From: an uncultured Candidatus Saccharibacteria bacterium
GTDB taxonomy: Bacteria; Patescibacteriota; Saccharimonadia; Saccharimonadales; Saccharimonadaceae
NCBI GenBank assembly: GCA_938041555.1
Contig: CALIAC010000008.1
Span: 1-18,744 of the forward strand
DNA length: 18,744 nt
Direction: 5' to 3'
Part shown: positions 6,778 through 13,774 of the stretch, in pieces
Layout: the number at the start of each line of letters is the position of its first letter
Position numbering within the stretch: position 1 is the stretch's first letter
Program-made: the position numbers and the translations under genes
The notes under the pieces: model-generated
Told to the model about the DNA's origin: nothing
What the model saw: the letters and a program-made list of their open reading frames with translations, nothing else
Databases searched by the model: none

Positions 6778-7769
6778 TACTTCCCTTCGTACACAGCAAG
6801 GTAAGTCTGGAAAACCTCCTCGCTATGAGCGCTCACCCCCGGCGAAGCGCGCCGTGTCATGTCGTGGCCAATATTCATGCTGGCAGGGAATTTTTTGTAT
6901 TGGAAGGAAGCATTGTTGTTGGTTGCCATTTTTTGTGGGATGTCGTGCGCGAGGTCTGGGTCGATATCGTGATCCCCTTCACTCACAACCACACCAACAT
7001 GCTTGAGACCTGGTGCAGCGAGGTTGGCTTTGTAGTTTTCTTTGAGTGTGACGTACTTTGCTAGGGTGCGATACGACAGGCCATTCACCTCATCATTACC
7101 ACTGTAGCGGTCTGGTAGGATATTATTGCCGTAGAGGTTGCGCATGAGTGGGATCTGCCACTTGGGAGCCTGGCTAGCCGATGGTTCATAAAATGGCGCA
7201 ATAAGGAGCACCCGCGAGAAGAGTCCATTACCATACTGCGCAAGCCACGTTGCCATATTGCCGCCGCCAGAGTGGCCCGCCACCCCAACTTCCTCACCAA
7301 GGCCGCTGACCTGGCGAGCGCTCGTGGTCATATAGTTGACCATATCGCTGAAGGAAATCTGACCATGGCGCTTCTTGTCAGTATAGCCATGCTGTGGTAC
7401 GCGCGGCGCATAGACGTTGTAGCCCTGCTCGTAGAATACATTGGCAATATCGGCCATATCACTGGTGCAGCCACTGATGCCGTGGATAAGCAAGATAGCT
7501 TTAGCTGTTTTCTTGCCATGTGTCTTGGCAAACGAGCGGCATTCATTGCGCAGGCCAGCCTCTGCTGTATCGTGGGTAATTTGCTGGTTGATAGCTGCCA
7601 TCGAGCTATCATAATCCAATCGTTTGATGTCTGCTGTGCGTAGTTCCGCCTTCTGGGCGGGCCACAAGAAGGCAGCTGCAATGGCAATCGCACCAACAGC
7701 AACGATGCCACCGATGAGCGTAGCAATTACTTTTATAATTCCAGCTTGGGGTGAGGAAGAATCTTTCAT
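6777..7769 (-). CDS. Membrane-anchored alpha/beta hydrolase (paralogue 2)
   Basis: The 330-residue protein has an N-terminal membrane helix (about 11-36) and an extracytoplasmic serine hydrolase domain. The oxyanion region LIHGISG (94-100), elbow GHSGGG (165-170, Ser167), acidic loop SEGDHDID (263-270) and His302 in NIGHDM give a complete triad. Cys77 and Cys101 match the cysteines of the paralogue at 3217-4206, supporting an external disulfide. Compared with that copy it has a small insert (SGNDEVNG near 223-230) and lacks the Ala-rich signal-peptidase-like site, so it is more likely a stable anchor. It overlaps the HXXEE gene by one base. There is no Shine-Dalgarno; a -10-like CATACT ends 7 nt before the ATG, suggesting a leaderless message. 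The substrate is unknown. Confidence 0.93.
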   Translation of the reverse strand: MKDSSSPQAGIIKVIATLIGGIVAVGAIAIAAAFLWPAQKAELRTADIKRLDYDSSMAAINQQITHDTAEAGLRNECRSFAKTHGKKTAKAILLIHGISGCTSDMADIANVFYEQGYNVYAPRVPQHGYTDKKRHGQISFSDMVNYMTTSARQVSGLGEEVGVAGHSGGGNMATWLAQYGNGLFSRVLLIAPFYEPSASQAPKWQIPLMRNLYGNNILPDRYSGNDEVNGLSYRTLAKYVTLKENYKANLAAPGLKHVGVVVSEGDHDIDPDLAHDIPQKMATNNNASFQYKKFPASMNIGHDMTRRASPGVSAHSEEVFQTYLAVYEGK

Positions 7770-7776
7770 ACGCTAT

Positions 7777-7805
7777 AGTATGGCGAATAGTTGCCAATAT
7801 AGCAA
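7777..7805 (-). promoter_or_regulatory. Promoter of hydrolase paralogue 2, leaderless type
   Basis: TTGCTA (7805..7800), a 17-nt spacer and CATACT (7782..7777) are followed by 7 nt and the ATG, so the start of transcription should fall on or next to the start codon. Confidence 0.5.
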
Positions 7806-7833
7806 GACCACTCTACTAAGGAGAGTGGTCTTG
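7803..7833. terminator. Hairpin after the aquaporin-like gene
   Basis: A 12-bp perfect stem CAAGACCACTCT (7803-7814) / AGAGTGGTCTTG (7822-7833) with a 7-nt loop lies 22 nt past the aquaporin stop. It lacks a long U tract on the minus strand, so its strength as a terminator is uncertain; its base overlaps the -35 of the next gene. Confidence 0.6.
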
Positions 7834-7855
7834 GTTTCAATCTGATGCCTGTTGC

Positions 7856-8752
7856 TTACGATTCTGCTTTGCGGCCTGCCACTAGTAGGTAGAGGTTACC
7901 ACCAAGTGCAGCACCGATCAAGGTACCAGCAATCACCTCAAGGCTCAGGCGGCTATAGCCAGTCTCGCCACGGCTTGCTTGTGCGCCAGTAAAGCTACTG
8001 TCTGGTGCCTCTGTTGCAGCGATAGCCACTGCTGGGTTGAGTGTTGCACTCTTTGCACGCAGTTCGTGCGGCAACTGCTTAATGTCTTGGACTGACGATG
8101 TATCCACCGAAGCCTGCACCTGCGTCAGCAAACCACCGGCCACTATAGCAGCAACGGCCAAGGATAGGCCAATCCCCACTGCCTGGCCTGTTTGCTTGAG
8201 CTCGGCCACGCGCGACACGGCAGCCGCAATACCAAACATCAGCACTGCTGCACCGACGAGCTCAACACCAAAGACCGCCCAGCTAAAGGTAGTAAAATGC
8301 TCGAAGCTGAGTTTGAAAGCGCTCCCGCTTAAACCATTCAGCACAACGACAGCCAGCGCGCCACCAAGCAGCTGAGCAATCCAGTAGAATGGCACCAGCG
8401 CTGTCTTGAGCTTGCGCATCGTCCAGAGGCCAAAGGTGACCGCTGGGTTGATATGCGCGCCTGATACTGCACCCACCGCCACAGCAATCACAAGCAGTGT
8501 GAGGCCAAGGTAGAGTGGTGCAAATTGAGTTGCCGCACCAATCGCGGCAATGGTGAGCATGAATGTACCAAGCAGCTCAGCAAAAATAATGTTGAGCAAG
8601 TTGCTCGGCAGAGCTGGCTCGTGTCGCTTACGGACAACAGTCTTGGTGGCTGATGTGGTCGATGCAGCCTTTACGGTTGGTGCAGCCTGGGGCTGGGAGG
8701 CCGAGTCTTTCGCGGCCGATTTTTTGGTCGAAACGGCTTTTTTGGTAGCCAT
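7856..8752 (-). CDS. Aquaporin-like (MIP family) channel with altered second NPA region
   Basis: The protein has 298 residues from the ATG at 8752, chosen because AAGGAGGG lies 4 nt upstream; an in-frame GTG at 8767 would place that Shine-Dalgarno inside the gene. A Lys/Ala/Ser-rich cytoplasmic tail (1-45) precedes six helices. The first half-loop carries the canonical SGAHINPAVTFG (NPA at 102-104). The second NPA (239-241) is followed by Val242, where aquaporins and glycerol channels have the Arg of the selectivity filter. An insert of about 28 residues (QVQASVDT...) separates helix 5 from this motif. MIP channels conduct water, glycerol or similar small solutes across the inner membrane; with the filter Arg missing, specificity is uncertain. 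The gene diverges from the pheS unit. Confidence 0.9.
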   Translation of the reverse strand: MATKKAVSTKKSAAKDSASQPQAAPTVKAASTTSATKTVVRKRHEPALPSNLLNIIFAELLGTFMLTIAAIGAATQFAPLYLGLTLLVIAVAVGAVSGAHINPAVTFGLWTMRKLKTALVPFYWIAQLLGGALAVVVLNGLSGSAFKLSFEHFTTFSWAVFGVELVGAAVLMFGIAAAVSRVAELKQTGQAVGIGLSLAVAAIVAGGLLTQVQASVDTSSVQDIKQLPHELRAKSATLNPAVAIAATEAPDSSFTGAQASRGETGYSRLSLEVIAGTLIGAALGGNLYLLVAGRKAES

Positions 8753-8786
8753 ACGTCCCTCCTTCACTAGTTGATACTACGCCTTT

Positions 8787-8795
8787 AGTATATCA
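8787..8795 (-). promoter_or_regulatory. Extended -10 of the aquaporin-like gene
   Basis: TGATATACT on the minus strand is an extended -10 34 nt before the ATG at 8752, leaving room for a leader with the strong Shine-Dalgarno. No clear -35. Confidence 0.55.
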
Positions 8796-8842
8796 CATCA
8801 CTCTATTCATCGGCGATATCAGATGTCGATTGTGCCAAATAA

Positions 8843-8851
8843 TGCTATACT
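8843..8851 (+). promoter_or_regulatory. Extended -10 of the pheS unit, leaderless type
   Basis: TGCTATACT is followed by exactly 6 nt and the ATG at 8858, so transcription probably starts at the start codon itself. Confidence 0.6.
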
Positions 8852-8857
8852 AAAGAC

Positions 8858-9121
8858 ATGGGACAATATATGAAACAAGACCAAACACGCAGTGAGCTGC
8901 AAGAGCGTATTGCGGCCGATCTCCGCGCCAAAGCAGCTGCCAGCAGTCACACTGGTGATGGCACCGCACCAGCAAGCGGTGATACGGGCGTCGAGCAATC
9001 CGAATATCTCAAAGGTACCAAGCAAACAACCACACTAGCTGGGGTGTGGCTGGTCGTTGGCTTTCTTGCACTGCTTACCTTTGGCTTTTTTGTTGCGCTA
9101 ACCATCAATGGACAACAATAA
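8858..9121 (+). CDS. Small single-helix membrane protein upstream of pheS
   Basis: This 87-residue protein has a basic, helical N-terminal part (RSELQERIAADLRAKAA, 11-27), a Gly/Thr/Ser-rich linker (28-48) and one membrane helix near the C-terminus (about 60-82), so the bulk should face the cytoplasm. I do not recognise a family. The ATG at 8858 sits 6 nt after an extended -10 and has no Shine-Dalgarno, suggesting a leaderless message; Met5 (8870), with a weak GGGA 6 nt upstream, is the alternative. Its stop is 12 nt before pheS, so the two are almost certainly cotranscribed. Confidence 0.8.
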   Translation: MGQYMKQDQTRSELQERIAADLRAKAAASSHTGDGTAPASGDTGVEQSEYLKGTKQTTTLAGVWLVVGFLALLTFGFFVALTINGQQ

Positions 9122-9133
9122 CGGAGTGGCAGT

Positions 9134-10177
9134 ATGACAGACCTTGACGCTATCCAGCAAAAGCTACTCCTAGCCGTGAGCCAATCGACCACCCCGCGCG
9201 AAGTACTGCGCCACGAGGAATTGCGCGCACTGTATGGACATATCACATCACTCCCCCCAGCGGAGCGTGGGCCATTTGGCAAGCGTGTTAATGAGCTCAA
9301 GCAAGCTGTGCAAACCGCCATCGAGCGCCGTCTTGAGGAACTTGAGACGGTTGAGCGCACACCGATCGACGTCACTGCACCGATGGATATCAACACTGCT
9401 ATTCCAGCATTACTACCAACAAACCAAGGGTCAATCCATCCCCTCATGCAAGAGATCGAGCGGATTGCTGATATCTTCTACCGCATGGGGTTTGTGGTGG
9501 AGGAGTCGCGCGAGATCGATGATCAGTTCCATATGTTCGAGAGCCTCAACTTCCCCAAAGGCCACCCCGCCCGCGATGATTACGACACCTTCATGACCGT
9601 CGAGACAGACGCGCAGGGCGATCGCCTGATCGCGCCAGCTCACACCAGCACCATGCAAAATCGCGTCCTGACCACCTATCGCCACAATTTGGATGCGGGT
9701 GAAGCAATCGCCGCCATTGTACCCGACCGTGTCTTTCGTAATGAAGACCTGGATGCTCGGCACGAGCACACCTTCTACCAAGTGGAAGGCGTCTATGTGG
9801 CTAAGGGAGTCAACGTCGGTAACTTGATTGCCACCTTGCAGGAATTTTTGCAAAGCTACTACGGCAAGCAGCTTGATGTGCGGGTTAATCCCTTCTACTT
9901 TCCCTTCACCGAACCAAGCTTTGAGTTTGCCCTGAGCTGCCCCTTCTGCGAAGGCAAAGACCCAGGCTGCAAGGTGTGTAGTGGCGAAGGCTGGGTGGAG
10001 CTGATTGGCTGCGGCTTAATCCACCCCAACGTGCTACGGGCAGCCAACATCGACCCCGACACCTACACCGGCTTTGCCTTTGGCTGCGGCATCGACCGCC
10101 TAGTGATGATGAAATACGGCATCGAGGACGTGCGGCATTTCGAGAGCGGAAAGTTGGACTTTTTGCGGCAGTTTTAG
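9134..10177 (+). CDS. pheS: Phenylalanine--tRNA ligase alpha subunit
   Basis: The 347-residue protein is a complete PheS. An N-terminal coiled-coil arm (about 1-75) that contacts tRNA-Phe is followed by the class II catalytic core: motif 1 region HPLMQEIERIADIFYRMGF (102-120), LIAPAHTSTMQNR (165-177), motif 2 VFRNEDLDARHEHTFYQVEG (200-219) and motif 3 GFAFGCGIDRLVMMKYGI (313-330). A four-Cys segment, CPFC...CKVC (269, 272, 279, 282), sits before GWVELIGCG, as in many bacterial PheS proteins. The start has GGAG 7 nt upstream. It is the second gene of a plus-strand unit (small membrane protein, pheS, deaminase-like protein). Its partner pheT is not adjacent but lies at the left edge on the other strand. 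Confidence 0.98.
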   Translation: MTDLDAIQQKLLLAVSQSTTPREVLRHEELRALYGHITSLPPAERGPFGKRVNELKQAVQTAIERRLEELETVERTPIDVTAPMDINTAIPALLPTNQGSIHPLMQEIERIADIFYRMGFVVEESREIDDQFHMFESLNFPKGHPARDDYDTFMTVETDAQGDRLIAPAHTSTMQNRVLTTYRHNLDAGEAIAAIVPDRVFRNEDLDARHEHTFYQVEGVYVAKGVNVGNLIATLQEFLQSYYGKQLDVRVNPFYFPFTEPSFEFALSCPFCEGKDPGCKVCSGEGWVELIGCGLIHPNVLRAANIDPDTYTGFAFGCGIDRLVMMKYGIEDVRHFESGKLDFLRQF

Positions 10178-10212
10178 CCTCATCTATTCGTTTTATAATC
10201 AAGGTTCACTTT

Positions 10213-10620
10213 ATGCATCATGATAATGAGCTTTTTGCCGTCGCCCAGACACTTCTCGAGCAGCGACACACACCACCAGTTCACACTGTGGCAGCTGCTT
10301 TGCGTTGCAAATCTGGCGAGGTGATCTCTGCAGTCAACATCGACCATTTTCTTGGCTTCGTCTGCGCCGAGACAGCTGCACTGGCAATCGCTATTAATCG
10401 AGGTATTTACGATTTCGATTCGGTCGTCGCAGTGCGTAAAAATGATGACACAGGTAAGATCGAAATTGTCGACATGTGTGGCAAGTGCCGTCAGATCTTT
10501 CACGATTATGCACCAGGTATTACTGTCTTGACTACGATCGGCCCGCAGGCAATCGAGCATATCCTCCCTCATGCTTATATTCACCAGCGTACAAAAATTC
10601 AACGAGCTATTAAGCAATAA
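10213..10620 (+). CDS. Cytidine-deaminase-like protein
   Basis: The 135-residue length and motifs match the CDA/blasticidin-deaminase superfamily: Cys51-Ala-Glu53 in FVCAETAAL and Cys89-Gly-Lys-Cys92-Arg-Gln, the three zinc-binding cysteines plus the proton-shuttling Glu. In true cytidine deaminases the second motif is PCxxC; here Met88 replaces the Pro. The substrate-binding part (VNIDHF, 42-47) is in the expected place for the NxE nucleoside motif but reads Asn-Ile-Asp. It is therefore probably a zinc-dependent nucleoside or base deaminase acting in pyrimidine salvage, with some doubt about substrate. It starts 35 nt after pheS; AAGG lies 8 nt before the ATG and a TATAAT (10194-10199) could give separate expression. 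Confidence 0.85.
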   Translation: MHHDNELFAVAQTLLEQRHTPPVHTVAAALRCKSGEVISAVNIDHFLGFVCAETAALAIAINRGIYDFDSVVAVRKNDDTGKIEIVDMCGKCRQIFHDYAPGITVLTTIGPQAIEHILPHAYIHQRTKIQRAIKQ

Positions 10621-10723
10621 TACGCCCATCACCGAGGCTTGGACAAACAGCGAAGATTCGATCGATGGTTATTACATTGATACCCGCAAAAAAATACATT
10701 CAAGAGATAGACCTTTCTTATAG
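10571..10723 (+). CDS. Possible 50-residue overlapping open frame
   Basis: A frame starting at ATG 10571 inside the end of the deaminase-like gene runs 50 codons to TAG at 10721. Its composition is protein-like (FNELLSNNTPITEAWTN, SEDSIDGYYIDTRKK), and most of it lies outside the deaminase gene. There is no Shine-Dalgarno. It could be a small translated gene, a remnant of a longer one or chance. Confidence 0.15.
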   Translation: MLIFTSVQKFNELLSNNTPITEAWTNSEDSIDGYYIDTRKKIHSRDRPFL

Positions 10724-10755
10724 AAAATACAAGGCATTTGCCCTGTATTTTCTAT
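10720..10755. terminator. Hairpin between convergent genes
   Basis: A 12-bp stem ATAGAAAATACA (10720-10731) / TGTATTTTCTAT (10744-10755), with an inner GGC/GCC pairing, lies between the deaminase-like gene and the stop of the GH16 gene, 13 nt from the latter. No U tract follows on either side, but its own arms are U-rich; it probably ends both transcripts. Confidence 0.6.
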
Positions 10756-10768
10756 GGAGTACGCTAAT

Positions 10769-12037
10769 CTATCGATTAATCGTCAACGGCCAACTCAGCT
10801 CGACACTCTTCAGCTTTTTCAGGCTGTTGAGTGGTGTAAGATCCTTCACCTCGGTGTTTTTGAGAGAAACAAAGGTGAGATTCTTTGCATGTTGAATACC
10901 TTCGAGGTTCTTTATTTTCTCCCACGACTCTGCACCATCGCGCGCGCTGAGGTCAAGCGTGGTTAGCTTCTCGAGATCTGAGGCAAGCATGGGCTGGGCA
11001 TCGCCACGCTTTGTGTGGGTCACTTGGGCGATGGCTTGGTTGAGCTTGTTGCGGAGGCGCCAATCGGACACATGCACCACCGCGTCCTGTGGCTTATCAG
11101 CAGTAGTCTTTTCTTGGTAGACCCGCACATAGTCGACCTGCATATCTTTCGCAACTTCGTAATCCTTAGGGCTAGCCTTCTTGTATGGCTCATTGAGGCC
11201 GCCGATCTGGTGATTCAAGCGAATGAAGAGTTTATTAGCTGCCTTGGCAAAGGGCCAGTTTGCATCATCTGGTGTTACGCGGTGTACCATGCGCCCATCA
11301 TAGTAGAATTCGATCGTTCCATCCTTCTTGTTCAAGACGCCGTAGGTATGGAAGGCAGTTTGTGTATTGCCAACAATATTCCGATCGAGAACGTGCTGGT
11401 GCTGATGCGAACGCTCTTTATTACCCTGGCGTGGCTGCGTATGGACATTGGCTTGCAGCCAGCCCGAGTCATAGCCCCGCGACTCGAACACATCGAGCTC
11501 ACCACTGGTTGGCCAGTTGAATGTTGTGCTTGTGAGCCAAAATGATGCCCAGGTTGCTCGAGCACCGCTGTTCTTGTTACCCTCTGGCAGCTTGATAGAC
11601 GCCTCATAGTAGGTGCCGGGGCCCCAGGCGTGGGCGACACTTTTGTCTTTCCAGTCGCTGAGGTAGTGCGAGTTGACCATCCCTGTCGAGAAGGCAGCAT
11701 GACCAGCCTGGCATGGTTTAGCATTTTTATCATACTGCGCGAGGAGATGGAGTTTGCCATCGTACTGGCGCACCATGTCTGTCTGGAAGCGCCCTTCCAT
11801 ACCCGACGCAAGGTCAAAGCAACCGGTCGGTACAGCCCATTTGGTTGTGTCGAGTTTATTACCATCAAATTCATCACCCCACACTTTTTTATAATGCGCC
11901 TGTACATCACGCGGCAGATGATCGACTGCCGATGCTGGCTGCACCATAGCAAAGCTCGTACCCATCACAGCGCATGCCATAGTGAGCCCAAGCGCCAAGC
12001 TGGCTTTTGCTTGTTTTGTTGCTCGTGTTGCCAACAT
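10769..12037 (-). CDS. Secreted GH16 glycoside hydrolase with C-terminal leucine-rich repeats
   Basis: The 422-residue protein begins with a Sec signal peptide (basic start, hydrophobic 13-31, cleavage after PASA near 37). Residues about 48-308 are a GH16 domain: VWGDEFDGNKLDTTKW opens it and GELDVFES (179-186) is the catalytic ExDxxE site (Glu180, Asp182, Glu185). GH16 enzymes cut beta-1,3 or beta-1,3/1,4-glucans and related galactans; VDYVRVYQ closes the beta-sandwich. Residues about 325-422 form a linker helix and two to three internalin-type repeats (LEKLTTLDLS, KNLTFVSLKNTEVKDLTPL, LKKLKSVELS), probably for binding. The repeats stop abruptly after VELSWPLTINR, so the array is short or truncated. 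AAGGAGGGG precedes the ATG. The enzyme should act outside the cell on host or environmental glycans; the exact substrate is not visible. Confidence 0.94.
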   Translation of the reverse strand: MLATRATKQAKASLALGLTMACAVMGTSFAMVQPASAVDHLPRDVQAHYKKVWGDEFDGNKLDTTKWAVPTGCFDLASGMEGRFQTDMVRQYDGKLHLLAQYDKNAKPCQAGHAAFSTGMVNSHYLSDWKDKSVAHAWGPGTYYEASIKLPEGNKNSGARATWASFWLTSTTFNWPTSGELDVFESRGYDSGWLQANVHTQPRQGNKERSHQHQHVLDRNIVGNTQTAFHTYGVLNKKDGTIEFYYDGRMVHRVTPDDANWPFAKAANKLFIRLNHQIGGLNEPYKKASPKDYEVAKDMQVDYVRVYQEKTTADKPQDAVVHVSDWRLRNKLNQAIAQVTHTKRGDAQPMLASDLEKLTTLDLSARDGAESWEKIKNLEGIQHAKNLTFVSLKNTEVKDLTPLNSLKKLKSVELSWPLTINR

Positions 12038-12067
12038 ATCCCCTCCTTGTGTTCGTTAGCTGTTCTT

Positions 12068-12096
12068 ATTTAATCACAGCTTGTCTGCTTTGCCAA
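12068..12096 (-). promoter_or_regulatory. Promoter of the GH16 gene
   Basis: TTGGCA (12096..12091), a 17-nt spacer and TTAAAT (12073..12068), or TAAATA one base on, lie on the minus strand upstream of the Shine-Dalgarno. Confidence 0.55.
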
Positions 12097-12263
12097 ACAC
12101 AAGACAATAACTTTATCCATATTTTTTGCAAGCGAGATAGTCTATTTTTATTATGTATACCGATTTTCCAGGGGTTATTTTTTGCTCAATGCAATGTTAT
12201 ATAGTAAAATCATTATTTTCAAAAATATGTTGTGGTTTTTGCTACGATTATTGCTACCTCTGT
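12097..12263. other. A/T-rich divergent intergenic stretch
   Basis: Between the GH16 promoter and the promoter of the ASCH gene lies an A/T-rich stretch with runs of T and A (for example 12119-12127 and 12177-12184). No gene or RNA is recognised. Such DNA may act as an UP-element for both promoters. Confidence 0.4.
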
Positions 12264-12292
12264 TTGACAAATCTCACACGAAGATTTACAAT
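12264..12292 (+). promoter_or_regulatory. Strong promoter of the ASCH gene
   Basis: TTGACA (12264-12269), a 17-nt spacer and TACAAT (12287-12292) are followed by 11 nt and the ATG. The predicted leader is only about 4-5 nt. Confidence 0.8.
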
Positions 12293-12303
12293 AGCGACAC
12301 TAT

Positions 12304-12603
12304 ATGAAGGTCGTGAGAAAAAAATCATACCCGGAACTATTCGAACAAGTACTTTCAGGCGAAAAAACGTTTGATATGCGTATCGCCGATATTACGATTG
12401 AGCCGGGTGATATTCTCGAGCAGATAGAGGTCACCCATGACGGTGTGCCGACCGGTCGGACTGTTCGTCATACTGTTGGTACTGTGTTACGAACTAAGGA
12501 GATCGATTTCTGGCCACCAGAAGAGATTGACCGCTACGGATATCAAGTAATTTCACTTCGAAGTCAGCCTTCACATCGCCACAGATCTAACTCTAACTCA
12601 TGA
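12304..12603 (+). CDS. ASCH/DUF3850-like RNA-binding domain protein
   Basis: The 99-residue protein fits the small ASCH (PUA-like) fold. The characteristic GxKxxExR motif reads GEKTFDMR (19-26), with Asp in place of Glu, followed by PGD (34-36), where the beta-barrel turns, and a closing strand YGYQVISL (78-85). The last 14 residues are a Ser/Arg/His-rich tail. ASCH proteins bind RNA or nucleotides, and some hydrolyse N4-acetylcytidine; the exact role here cannot be assigned. It has no Shine-Dalgarno but a near-consensus promoter that places the transcript start about 5 nt before the ATG. It converges on rmuC, with 76 nt between them and no clear terminator. Confidence 0.85.
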   Translation: MKVVRKKSYPELFEQVLSGEKTFDMRIADITIEPGDILEQIEVTHDGVPTGRTVRHTVGTVLRTKEIDFWPPEEIDRYGYQVISLRSQPSHRHRSNSNS

Positions 12604-12679
12604 GATGTGTCTAGGGCTCTATGTTGTCACCCCGTACCGTGCTTGTGTTGAGTTAAAGCTCCTCAGATCGATCTAGCAG

Positions 12680-13759
12680 CTATTCATCCCCACGCTGAGG
12701 CCGCTCAAGCAGCTGTGGCTCGCTTTGGCGTTCACCGCCAGCGATACGCACGACATCTTTATCCATCTTGCCTAGTTCGCGATAGGTTGTGTTGTAGTGG
12801 CCAACCGTTGTAGCGAGACTCTTGCCCATTTTGCCCAGCAATTCATCAAACTTCTTGATATGCGTCGCAAGCTGGCCAACCCGTAGCTGAATATCCTTGG
12901 CCTGCTCTTCGATCTGGAGGCTACGCAGCCCCTGCAGCACTGTCTGCAAATATGCCAAGAAACTGGTTGGGCTAACGATAATCACCCGTCGATCGCGAAA
13001 GGCATACTCAATAAGATCGCGGCTTGAGCCACCTTGCCCTACATTGTTGATAAGCAGATCGTAATACAGCGACTCACTGGGGATAAACATAAAGGCAAAG
13101 TCCATCGTGTCCTCATTTGGGCGAATATATTTGCTCGTTTCATCGATGCGCTGCTTAAGGTCGAGCTTAACGCGGCTCAGCAGCTGCTGGCGCTCGTCTT
13201 TGCTCGTGGCATTGATCATCCGGTTGTAGTTCTCAAGGCTAAACTTGCTATCGATCGGTAGCACCCGCCCTTTATCAAGAAAGATCACCGCATCGACCGC
13301 TTCGCCATCGGCAAAGCGATATTGCATCTGATACTGGGCTGGTGGCAACACGTTCTCAAGCACACTCTGCAGATAGTACTCACCAAAGACACCGCGCTGC
13401 TTGGGATTTTGCAGAACGTTTTGCAGTGTCTTAAGCTCATCTGCGACATCGACGACGCGTCGATTAGTCTCATCTAGCTTGGTGAGGCGCTGCGTCACAT
13501 CGGCTACTAGCTTGGCACTCTCGGAGAGCTGCTTCTGGACTGACGTTTGCATAGCAGCGCCCGAGCGCTCGAGCTTATCCCCAACCGACTGCTGCATAGC
13601 GGATATTGTACGCGATAGCTCCGTCACGTCGCTCTTGAGAAGCGTCACCGACTGCTGATCTTTGAGCTCATTAAGCTTCGCCAGCAGCAGACTCAGCACT
13701 ACACCGCAGCCAACGAGGACAACAATAAGAATAATTCCAAGCACAAGAGAAAGTTCCAT
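12680..13759 (-). CDS. rmuC: DNA recombination protein RmuC
   Basis: The 359-residue protein has an N-terminal membrane helix (4-27), a long coiled coil (about 28-115) and the RmuC domain (about 118-330). Typical features are NPKQRGVFGEYYLQSVLENVLPP, the nuclease-fold-like core GEAVDAVIFLDKGRVLPIDSKFSLENY, and FMFIPSESLYYDL followed by VIIVSPTSFLAYLQT. RmuC limits recombination at inverted repeats and is thought to be a PD-(D/E)XK-like nuclease held at the membrane; Asp and Lys of VLPIDSKF fit that core. The C-terminus is shorter than in E. coli RmuC. The gene has no Shine-Dalgarno: TGCTATACT ends 6 nt before the ATG, predicting a leaderless message. Confidence 0.97.
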   Translation of the reverse strand: MELSLVLGIILIVVLVGCGVVLSLLLAKLNELKDQQSVTLLKSDVTELSRTISAMQQSVGDKLERSGAAMQTSVQKQLSESAKLVADVTQRLTKLDETNRRVVDVADELKTLQNVLQNPKQRGVFGEYYLQSVLENVLPPAQYQMQYRFADGEAVDAVIFLDKGRVLPIDSKFSLENYNRMINATSKDERQQLLSRVKLDLKQRIDETSKYIRPNEDTMDFAFMFIPSESLYYDLLINNVGQGGSSRDLIEYAFRDRRVIIVSPTSFLAYLQTVLQGLRSLQIEEQAKDIQLRVGQLATHIKKFDELLGKMGKSLATTVGHYNTTYRELGKMDKDVVRIAGGERQSEPQLLERPQRGDE

Positions 13760-13765
13760 ATCTCT

Positions 13766-13774
13766 AGTATAGCA
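13766..13774 (-). promoter_or_regulatory. Extended -10 of rmuC, leaderless type
   Basis: TGCTATACT on the minus strand is separated from the rmuC ATG by exactly 6 nt (AGAGAT). Confidence 0.65.

Noticed and set aside
8753..8767. GTG start for the aquaporin-like gene, five codons upstream
   Set aside because: The Shine-Dalgarno AAGGAGGG would then lie inside the gene; it is correctly spaced for the ATG at 8752.
9431..9853. Minus-strand frame of 140 codons inside pheS
   Set aside because: Shadow of the highly conserved pheS core.
10180..10632. Minus-strand frame of 150 codons opposite the deaminase-like gene
   Set aside because: The plus strand encodes a clear deaminase fold with zinc motifs; the antisense frame shows no family features and no ribosome site.
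11015..12073. Plus-strand frames opposite the GH16 gene
   Set aside because: The minus strand has a signal peptide, catalytic motif and strong Shine-Dalgarno; the plus frames have none of these.
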